Of a DNA stretch of 64,000 nt, positions 54,097-61,335 are shown piece after piece (position 1 is the stretch's first letter; each line of letters opens with the position of its first letter). The DNA comes from Psychrobacter immobilis (lineage in GTDB: Bacteria; Pseudomonadota; Gammaproteobacteria; Pseudomonadales; Moraxellaceae): positions 62,001 to 126,000 of the forward strand of contig CAJHAA010000001.1 in assembly GCA_904846265.1 (NCBI GenBank), written 5' to 3'. A program made the position numbers and the translations under genes. The notes under the pieces are model-generated. The model was not told the DNA's origin. It was given only the letters and a program-made list of their open reading frames with translations, and searched no databases.

Positions 54097-55641
54097 TTAA
54101 TTCGCCATAAACAAGTCCATAAACTCATGTACAGGTGTGTGCTCTAAGCGTGTTTGATCGCTACAAAGCGCAAAAATATCCTGACAGCGACTGTCGATAA
54201 ATCGCGTTGCTAAACTGGCACGAAACTTGGCTTCTAATACAGGGATACCTTCTTTGCGACGGCGCTTATGTCCAATTGGGTATTCGACAGCAACCTTGTC
54301 GGTACTGCTACCATCTTTAAAAAATATCTGAATGGCATTGGCAATCGAGCGTTTGCTTGGGTCATGGTAATCTTTTGAATAACCCGCATCTTCTTCTACG
54401 ATTATTTTGCGGCGTAGACCATCGATCAAAACATGGTGCTGTGCATGATAATCGTCTTCGTAGTTTTCTGCCATTAAATCGCCAGTGAGCAGAGGCACCG
54501 CGACCATATATTGCAAACAATGATCGCGATCCGCAGGGTTGGCCAATGTGCCTTCTTTAGAGATGATTCTAATCGCGGATTCATGAGTGGTCAGGACAAT
54601 TTTTTCAATATCGTCGATTCTGTCATCAATGCGTGGATGTAAGATAACAGCAGCCTCACAAGCAGTCTGCGCATGAAACTCGGCAGGAAAGCTTAACTTA
54701 AATAAAATGTTTTCCATCACGTAACTGCCAAACTCACGCTGGAAAGTAAAACGGCGCTCGTTTGCAGGTTTAAGGGCTAAGTCTTTATTGGTATGGCTAA
54801 ACAATACATCATAAAACCCCCACTGCGGTGCAGAGAGTGCCCCAGGGATACCCATTTCACCGCGACGAGTAATGTCAACCAAGCGTACCGCACGACTGGT
54901 AGCGTCGCCTGCCGCCCAAGATTTACGGCTACCGGCATTGGGTGCATGACGATAGGTACGCAACGCCTGACCATCGACGATCGCCTGCGAGATGGCAGCC
55001 ATGATACGCTCACGTGGCAATTTATAGAGCTTGGCGACCACAGCGGTAGAGGCCAATTTAACTAAAAACACATGATCAAGACCCACACGGTTGAATGAGT
55101 TTTCGAGTGCAATTACCCCCTGAATCTCATGTGCCATAATCATAGCCTCGAGTACCTCACGCATGGTTAATGGCTGATGATTGCGACTGACACTTTGTTG
55201 GCTAATATAATCGGCGACCGCTAGGATACCGCCTAAATTGTCCGAAGGGTGTCCCCATTCAGCAGCCAGCCACGTGTCATTATAATCGAGCCAGCGCACC
55301 ATACAGCCGATATCAAAGGCGGCTTTGATAGGATCTAGTCTGTGGGCTGTACCCGGAACGCGCGCGCCATTAGGGGTAAGCTGATCGGCACAATCAGGAC
55401 CCAGATGCTTAGTACATTCAGGGAAACGTAGCGCAAGCAGACCGCAGCCAAGCGTATCCATCAAGCAGAGACGCGCAGTATTCCAAGCATCTGCGCTATT
55501 GGGGGAGTCGTTATCTATCGAATAATTAAGCACATAATCAGCAATCTTTTGAATCTCAATGTCATATTCTGGACGGACATTGCTTTCTACCGTTGCATCA
55601 TTTTTATTTGAATTTGTTGTATCTGAATTATCATTTGACAT
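54097..55641 (-). CDS. prpD: 2-methylcitrate dehydratase (MmgE/PrpD family)
   Basis: I choose ATG 55641, preceded by GAGGAGA at ideal spacing, giving 514 residues (E. coli PrpD 483); the frame is open up to 55695. PrpD blocks: DTLGCGLLALRFPECTKHL, VPGTAHRLDPIKAAFDIG, RWLDYNDTWLAAEWGHPSDN, and YRHAPNAGSRKSWAAGDATS. The protein dehydrates 2-methylcitrate in propionate breakdown. The presence of acnD/prpF in the same region means two dehydration routes could coexist, or PrpD may do a later step. N-terminal 35 residues are Asn/Ser/Thr-rich and unconserved. It lies 8 kb from acnD on the same strand. Confidence 0.93.
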   Translation of the reverse strand: MSNDNSDTTNSNKNDATVESNVRPEYDIEIQKIADYVLNYSIDNDSPNSADAWNTARLCLMDTLGCGLLALRFPECTKHLGPDCADQLTPNGARVPGTAHRLDPIKAAFDIGCMVRWLDYNDTWLAAEWGHPSDNLGGILAVADYISQQSVSRNHQPLTMREVLEAMIMAHEIQGVIALENSFNRVGLDHVFLVKLASTAVVAKLYKLPRERIMAAISQAIVDGQALRTYRHAPNAGSRKSWAAGDATSRAVRLVDITRRGEMGIPGALSAPQWGFYDVLFSHTNKDLALKPANERRFTFQREFGSYVMENILFKLSFPAEFHAQTACEAAVILHPRIDDRIDDIEKIVLTTHESAIRIISKEGTLANPADRDHCLQYMVAVPLLTGDLMAENYEDDYHAQHHVLIDGLRRKIIVEEDAGYSKDYHDPSKRSIANAIQIFFKDGSSTDKVAVEYPIGHKRRRKEGIPVLEAKFRASLATRFIDSRCQDIFALCSDQTRLEHTPVHEFMDLFMAN

Positions 55642-55785
55642 GGTTGTCTCCTCTTCCTTGAGTGTGCTACTTCCTTGACCCATTATCTCGGTCATCTTTT
55701 TAAATTAGCCATCATTTAAAAGTAGCATAATCAATATGAAACAACCAAACTGAATTATGTTAAAAATTAAAACCTTGCGACGCGC

Positions 55786-56412
55786 TTAAATCATCAAATA
55801 TAGCAGACCTAACACAAATAAAGCCGCCATGATAAACAGCAGAAAACTTAATACTTTGTTCGTTGTGGAGGCAGACTCAGTACGCTCTTTTTGTACTTTG
55901 TTTTTCTTGGCAACGTATAGAACCATTTTCACATGCTCTATGTTATCTTCGAGATAATGATCGCCTTCAGGTACAAACCCCAAGGACTCATAAAAGCTGA
56001 GTAAGTAGGCTTGTGCAGAGAGTATAATCGGGCGCTTTTTACCATATTTTTTACGGCAGTGCGCAATGGCATGAATCATCATCTGCCGTGCGATACCTTC
56101 ACCTCTGTGCTCTGATAATACCAGCACTCTACCGATGGCAGGCATAGCAGTATGATTGGTCTTAATCGTAGGGTCGGCGACCGATAGATTGGATTTTAAT
56201 TTATTAAATTCAGGCGGAATGATACGGCAGTAGCCTACCAGCGCCTCGTTTTGATGCGCGATAAGATGTAGGCAATCAAAGTCCACCTCATCCATATCTT
56301 GATAGGCGCAGTTTTGCTCAACCACAAACACTTGTGATCGGGCTTTTAAAATATGATACAGATCAACTGAGGTCAGCTCATCAAAGGTTTTGATAGAAAA
56401 TTCACAAGTCAT
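55786..56412 (-). CDS. ElaA-like GNAT acetyltransferase with C-terminal membrane helix
   Basis: 208 residues. The N-terminal 155 are a GNAT domain of the ElaA type: LYHILKARSQVFVVEQNCAY, DMDEVDFDCLHLIAH, and acetyl-CoA-binding IGRVLVLSEHRGEGIARQM. After a basic linker (KKNKVQKERTESAS) a single strongly hydrophobic helix occupies the last about 22 residues (LSFLLFIMAALFVLGLLYLMI), so the enzyme is predicted to be tail-anchored with its active site in the cytosol. E. coli ElaA lacks this tail. Same strand as the ABC exporter gene, which ends about 70 bp upstream. Substrate unknown. Confidence 0.85.
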   Translation of the reverse strand: MTCEFSIKTFDELTSVDLYHILKARSQVFVVEQNCAYQDMDEVDFDCLHLIAHQNEALVGYCRIIPPEFNKLKSNLSVADPTIKTNHTAMPAIGRVLVLSEHRGEGIARQMMIHAIAHCRKKYGKKRPIILSAQAYLLSFYESLGFVPEGDHYLEDNIEHVKMVLYVAKKNKVQKERTESASTTNKVLSFLLFIMAALFVLGLLYLMI

Positions 56413-56483
56413 AGTGGGCTAGCTTCTGGAAATAGGCAGTAAAAGATTGGCATTATAACGATTTAGGCACACATTAACCATTC

Positions 56484-58337
56484 CTAACCATTTAGAGTCT
56501 GGCTGATTTTATCCAAATTTAAGCTATCCGACATGGCATTGAATATCTCAAAATACTTGCCGTGTTTCTCATATAGCGCTTCATGCGTACCGGTTTCAAC
56601 CACGCGACCATCTTCTATCACGACCAAGTCATCCGCATCGATAATTTGGGCAATATTATGCGAAACCATGATCACGGTACGGTCTTTTTTGATGAGATCT
56701 AGGCTTTTCTTCACTTGTTGGCTGGCGATGGCATCGAGGCTAGCGGTTGGCTCATCCAAAAACACAATAGGCGGATCTTTTAAAAACATCCGTGCCAGCG
56801 CGATACGCTGCTGCTGACCACCAGACAATGACTTTGCTGTACTCTCATAGCCTTCTGCTAAATTAATAATTTGCTCATGAATGGAGGCTTTTTTTGCTGC
56901 AATGATAATATCTTCATCAGTCGCATTCATATCACCATAACGAATGTTTTCGCTAATCGTACCAGAAAATATATGATTACTTTGTAGTACCAAGCCAATA
57001 TTTTGACGCAATTCATGCGTATCACAGTCGGCTAAATTATGTCCGTCTAGCCATATGGTACCGCTATCTGGCGCATAAAACTTTACCAATAAGCTGATAA
57101 TCGTACTCTTGCCAGCACCGCTCAAACCCACCAGCGCAGTAATACGATTGGGCTTGATAGTAAAGCTGACATCTTTTAGCGCTTGCGTGCCATTCGGATA
57201 TGTGAAATCGACGTTTTTCAGCTCAATATGACCTTTTAAATTTTCACTACTTCTGCCCGTGATATCTTCAACTTGGCTTTCATCTTCTAATATATCAAAG
57301 AAACCTTCAGCGTAAGTCAGGGCATTATTAATCTGATCATAGATACGATGCAATTGACGAATAGGGGCGGCGACGTTTTGGAATAGCATGACATGGAATA
57401 AAATCATACCGATGGTCATCTCGCCTTTTAAAACAAAGTAGGATGTCAGCAGAATAATAACGACCACACCAATTTGCTCAATAAAGGTTTTTATCGCATC
57501 ATAAATAAAACCAATACTGCGAATACGCAGCTGATTGTCAGTCATGTCTTTTTGAATGGTTAAGTGCTTTTCTGCTTCTATCGACTCACGGACAAAGGAT
57601 TTCACCACGCTGATAGAGTTGATCAAGGAGATAACCAAGCCACTTTTGGCTTCTCGATAGCCACGCATCTGCCGACGGAACCCTTGTAGACGCTGCGCTT
57701 GTTTTTGACTTATGAAAAAGTAAATGGGAATGATAATAAGACCGACCAAGCCTATCCAAAAATTGGTCGAAAACATAATAATGAGTGAGACGATCGCACT
57801 GGCAAACAGCGGTAGCATATCAATAAAGAAGTTTTGCACTAAACTGGTTAAGCTGCTGACGCCATAGTCGATACGGGTTTGCAACTTGCCGCTGTCGTTT
57901 TCGCTACTGGTATAAAATGCCATACGGTAGGTTAAGATGCGCTCAATGATTTTTTGCGATAAATCACGCGAGAGATTGATACGAATTTTCTCACCATAAA
58001 AGCGCTGACCAAAAGAGATAAATATCGACAGTATTTCTTTGGTCAAAAGCACTGCACTAATGATGCCGAGCATGCGAAGACCAGCCTGCCATGGATCAGC
58101 AAGCGTGGCAATTTCGGTCAAGGTATCAACGGCATAGCGCAGCACAAAGGCATTGACCTGAGCCGTAAACGAACCCAGTACGGTTAATATCAAAGTGGCA
58201 ATAATTAATACTTTATATGGCGTGGCAAAGACGGCAAGCTTTTTGAGGATATCCCATAGTAGAGCCCGCCGTTCTTTTTTCTCGACAGGGGGCTTCTTCT
58301 CTAGCGGAGGTTTGTTGAGTGTAGGAATAGTTGGCAT
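56484..58337 (-). CDS. ABC exporter, fused membrane and ATPase domains
   Basis: 617 residues. The transmembrane domain (about 40-330) has six helices; the ATPase has Walker A GLSGAGKST, Q-loop GLVLQSNHIFSGTISENIRYG, signature LSGGQQQRIALARMF, Walker B IVFLDEPTASLD and switch His (MVSHNIAQI). It is a homodimeric type IV exporter of the MsbA/multidrug class. The N-terminal Pro/Lys-rich segment is cytoplasmic. It starts 23 bp after the DUF4145 gene on the same strand, so the two could be co-transcribed. Substrate is not predictable; the essential lipid flippase MsbA is a possible but less likely identity. Confidence 0.9.
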   Translation of the reverse strand: MPTIPTLNKPPLEKKPPVEKKERRALLWDILKKLAVFATPYKVLIIATLILTVLGSFTAQVNAFVLRYAVDTLTEIATLADPWQAGLRMLGIISAVLLTKEILSIFISFGQRFYGEKIRINLSRDLSQKIIERILTYRMAFYTSSENDSGKLQTRIDYGVSSLTSLVQNFFIDMLPLFASAIVSLIIMFSTNFWIGLVGLIIIPIYFFISQKQAQRLQGFRRQMRGYREAKSGLVISLINSISVVKSFVRESIEAEKHLTIQKDMTDNQLRIRSIGFIYDAIKTFIEQIGVVVIILLTSYFVLKGEMTIGMILFHVMLFQNVAAPIRQLHRIYDQINNALTYAEGFFDILEDESQVEDITGRSSENLKGHIELKNVDFTYPNGTQALKDVSFTIKPNRITALVGLSGAGKSTIISLLVKFYAPDSGTIWLDGHNLADCDTHELRQNIGLVLQSNHIFSGTISENIRYGDMNATDEDIIIAAKKASIHEQIINLAEGYESTAKSLSGGQQQRIALARMFLKDPPIVFLDEPTASLDAIASQQVKKSLDLIKKDRTVIMVSHNIAQIIDADDLVVIEDGRVVETGTHEALYEKHGKYFEIFNAMSDSLNLDKISQTLNG

Positions 58338-58359
58338 AATACCTTATTACAAAGTTACA

Positions 58360-59142
58360 TTAATTACTAAGACGTCTGTTTTTTATTGGGCCTCTAGATT
58401 GATTTATATCTTGTGCCAATGTATTTAAATTATCAGTAGGAGGCGCATACACTTGCAAGAGAATGTACTCAACCAGTTCATAAGCATCCATAGTATCGTT
58501 CAAACTTAATTCATTATCTGAATGACTTCCAGCGTTGCCCAACCATTTTACAGCCTCAAGATGCTCTTTTATAGTTTGATATTTATCTGGTAGATGTTCC
58601 TCAATTCTACTATGTAAAGATATTTTTTTACTTATATCTTTTTTAGAATACAGATTTACACCTTGATCAGTAAGGATTTCTTCAATAGAAATTCTTACTA
58701 GATTGGCTACTGCGGAAGGAGAAGTAAAAAACAATTCAAATGATTTGTTTAATAATTTTTTAATATCATCAGGAGTATCTTTTGGAATAGTGATTAACTT
58801 GAGATTTGGATAGAAGAATAAAGGTTTGTAATAAGTATAATATTCATTAGGCTGACTAAAATTATCGTAATTAACTGCACACTCAATATCTACACCTGCA
58901 TACCCAATACAAGCAACAACCTCACCACATTTATCATTAATACATTTAAACATACAATTAAAAGTTATTTGCATGTCCTGAAATTCAGAATATTCATTAC
59001 GTTGATATAGTTTTGAATCAACAGTTTCAACCGATTTTAACGTATCCTTATTTAATCGTAGCAACCCTTTATTACAGCGGGGACACAAATAATCGGGTGC
59101 CTCTTTTTCAGTGAAGGTATTTGTATACAAATATCTTTCCAT
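58360..59142 (-). CDS. DUF4145 domain protein (HEPN-like) with zinc ribbon
   Basis: 260 residues. The N-terminal part has two Cys pairs, CPRC (20-23) and CINDKC (about 67-72), probably a zinc ribbon. The C-terminal half matches DUF4145: ANLVRISIEEILTDQGV, then SLHSRIEEHLPDKY, KWLGNAGSHSDN and a final helix ending LLQVYAPP. DUF4145 belongs to the HEPN superfamily and is often found in restriction or other defence proteins; the role here is unknown. The gene is visibly richer in A+T than its neighbours, suggesting later acquisition. It is inserted between prpF and the ABC exporter with very small gaps (14 and 22 bp). Confidence 0.75.
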   Translation of the reverse strand: MERYLYTNTFTEKEAPDYLCPRCNKGLLRLNKDTLKSVETVDSKLYQRNEYSEFQDMQITFNCMFKCINDKCGEVVACIGYAGVDIECAVNYDNFSQPNEYYTYYKPLFFYPNLKLITIPKDTPDDIKKLLNKSFELFFTSPSAVANLVRISIEEILTDQGVNLYSKKDISKKISLHSRIEEHLPDKYQTIKEHLEAVKWLGNAGSHSDNELSLNDTMDAYELVEYILLQVYAPPTDNLNTLAQDINQSRGPIKNRRLSN

Positions 59143-59156
59143 TTATTAACCCTTAA

Positions 59157-60410
59157 TTAAAATGCATATTCTGGCACAAAAACTTCACCCACCATAATAC
59201 GTCGTGCTGAGCGGCTCATGGAGACTTTTTTGGCTTGCCAGCGACCATCGACTTGCTCGGTTTTTCCGCCTACTAATAACGTGCCAGAGGGATGACCAAA
59301 ACGTACTTCACTAAGTTGCTTTTTCGATTGACCGCCACCTGCCGCTTCATTGACCAATGTACCTTGTGTAGTTGCCGCTGCGGCAATCGCAACCGCTGCC
59401 GTGCCCATCATGGCATGATGTAGTTGCCCCATGCTCATCGCCCGTACGACAAGATCAATCTCATTCGCCTCAACGGCTTTGCCACTTGATGCGCTGTAAC
59501 TTTGTGCAGCGCCAACCCATGCAATCTTGGGTATATGCTGACTGGTTTGCGCTTCACTGACGTCTTTAAACAGCCCCATCGCAACGCCGCCTTTGGCACG
59601 GATGTTTTCAAGCTTGGCAAGTAGTTCACTATCGCTATTAATATCACCTTGCAACTCAGTGCCAGTAAAGCCTAAATCTTCTGCTTTCATAAAGATGGTT
59701 GGAATACCTGCACTGATAAAGGTTGCTTTGACACTATCAGCAGCCAAACCACAGCCAGATACATCAAAGTCATCGATTAGATTATTTGTCGGGAACATGT
59801 CACTTGATGAATCAACGGGATCGATAAATTCGATTTTGACTTCAGCCGCTGGGAAGGTTACACCGTCTAATTCAAAATCGCCGGTTTCTTGTACTTGCAC
59901 TTTGCCTTGTGCGTCCATGTAAACAGGCACATGAGCAATGATGGTTTTACTGATATTTTCTTGCCAAATACGTACTTCGCAAATGCCGTTATCCGTACTG
60001 TCATTAATACTATTAGCCACTTTATCGGCATCGACCAAACCCATATTAATCGCGCAAGCGCCAACGGCGGCGGTCAAATTGCCACAGTTACCCGCCCAAT
60101 CAATCATTGGCTTGGCGATATTGACCTGTCCAAACAGATAGTTCACATCGTGATCTGTTTTATTTGAATTAGAAAGAATTACCGTTTTTGAGGTGCTAGA
60201 GCTACCATTACCCAAACCATCTATTTGCTTGCCATAAGGGTCAGGGCTACCGATGACACGTAGCAGAAACTTATCGCGCGACTCGCCAGCAACTTGGCAA
60301 CGCTTTGGTAAATCAGATAGTTTAAAGAATGTACCTTTTGAGGTGCCGCCACGCATATAGGTGGCGGGGACAGATAGTTGTGGGGCAAAAGCAGGGGTTG
60401 GTCGGGTCAT
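59157..60410 (-). CDS. prpF: AcnD-accessory protein PrpF (aconitate isomerase-like)
   Basis: 417 residues, diaminopimelate epimerase-like fold. Signature YMRGGTSKGTFFKLSDLP near the N-terminus, GLGNGSSSTSKTVILS, MIDWAGNCGNLTAAVG and near the C-terminus VRFGHPSGTLLVGGKTEQ. PrpF is required with AcnD for 2-methylcitrate breakdown, isomerising the trans product to the cis form. All family blocks are present. It is separated from acnD by a Sel1-repeat gene and a terminator, unlike the tight acnD-prpF pair seen in Shewanella or Pseudomonas. Confidence 0.95.
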   Translation of the reverse strand: MTRPTPAFAPQLSVPATYMRGGTSKGTFFKLSDLPKRCQVAGESRDKFLLRVIGSPDPYGKQIDGLGNGSSSTSKTVILSNSNKTDHDVNYLFGQVNIAKPMIDWAGNCGNLTAAVGACAINMGLVDADKVANSINDSTDNGICEVRIWQENISKTIIAHVPVYMDAQGKVQVQETGDFELDGVTFPAAEVKIEFIDPVDSSSDMFPTNNLIDDFDVSGCGLAADSVKATFISAGIPTIFMKAEDLGFTGTELQGDINSDSELLAKLENIRAKGGVAMGLFKDVSEAQTSQHIPKIAWVGAAQSYSASSGKAVEANEIDLVVRAMSMGQLHHAMMGTAAVAIAAAATTQGTLVNEAAGGGQSKKQLSEVRFGHPSGTLLVGGKTEQVDGRWQAKKVSMSRSARRIMVGEVFVPEYAF

Positions 60411-60423
60411 TTTTTTATTCCTA

Positions 60424-61101
60424 TTATTTTAGTACGATATATTCATCACCGTTTTGAATGACCATTGTTAATGACTCAATAGATTGCGGCGACAACATAT
60501 TTAAAGACTCACTAGATTCTTCAGAGCTTTGTGCAGCTGCTTGTTGCAGCCAATAACGTGCTTTTTCTTCATTTTTTCGAACACCCCATCCGTTTAAATA
60601 GGCTGCTGCTAAAAAGTTCTGTGCCTGCAAATCGCCTTCTTTTGAGGCAATAGACAAAAGCTTAGCAGCTTTAGTCAAATCTTGCTTGGTACCCCATCCT
60701 TTTATATACATAAGGGCTAAAGTTGTCACGGCATGAATGAATCCACTTTCAGCGGACAAACTGTACCAGTAACACGCTGCTACTAAGTCTTGACCGACAC
60801 CATCACCAGTATGAAATTTAAGCGCCAAGAGATACTGCGAAACTGGGTCGCCTTCATCAATGCCAGGTCTCAAATCGGACTTAGCCATTTCAAGTTGTTC
60901 CCGTCGAATTTGTATAATACTATCAACGGACTCTTGTATATCGCGGCCGGTACGTACATTAGAAACCCAACAACCAATAATAATAGCAATAACGACAATG
61001 GAAATAGAGACGTCTACCATTGATAAATCAGTGAGACTACTACAACCGCTAAGATTCAATACAGAAATCAAAATAATAAAAGTTCTATGGATGTTTTTCA
61101 T
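60424..61101 (-). CDS. Sel1-repeat lipoprotein
   Basis: I choose ATG 61101 (225 residues), which opens a clean lipoprotein signal ending in the lipobox LSGC (Cys20); the frame to 61128 would add nine residues. A second hydrophobic helix (about 28-45) follows directly, so it may be anchored twice. Residues about 85-190 contain three Sel1-type helical repeats (for example AVTTLALMYIKGWGTKQDLTKAA and AQNFLAAAYLNGWGVRKNEE, shown as separate segments), which usually mediate protein-protein contacts. Lies between acnD and prpF on the same strand. Function unknown; no link to propionate metabolism is known. Confidence 0.82.
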   Translation of the reverse strand: MKNIHRTFIILISVLNLSGCSSLTDLSMVDVSISIVVIAIIIGCWVSNVRTGRDIQESVDSIIQIRREQLEMAKSDLRPGIDEGDPVSQYLLALKFHTGDGVGQDLVAACYWYSLSAESGFIHAVTTLALMYIKGWGTKQDLTKAAKLLSIASKEGDLQAQNFLAAAYLNGWGVRKNEEKARYWLQQAAAQSSEESSESLNMLSPQSIESLTMVIQNGDEYIVLK

Positions 61102-61256
61102 GCCACTTCTTATGATAAAAAATGACAATTATACTAAATAGAAAAACAAATGTTTGTTTTTTAAGAAAATTCATTTAAATAAAATACTATAAGTAATGTA
61201 TTTAATGGATAGAAGCCTAATAAGACTAAAGAGTATCAGAATCTATTGTGAGACTA

Positions 61257-61297
61257 CTAAAAAAGCCAATGCCATATAAATATAACATTGGCTTTTG
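61257..61297 (-). terminator. Terminator after acnD
   Basis: AAAAGCCAATG (61261-61271) pairs perfectly with CATTGGCTTTT (61286-61296). On the minus strand the stem is followed by a T-run. It should stop most acnD transcription before the Sel1 gene and prpF. Confidence 0.85.
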
Positions 61298-61335
61298 TCA
61301 CGTGTACGACAGCTATCGTTGTTTATTCGTTTCTA

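Noticed and set aside
56484..58337. Assignment of the ABC exporter as MsbA
   Set aside because: The usual lpxK partner is not adjacent, and the family motifs are shared by many multidrug exporters.
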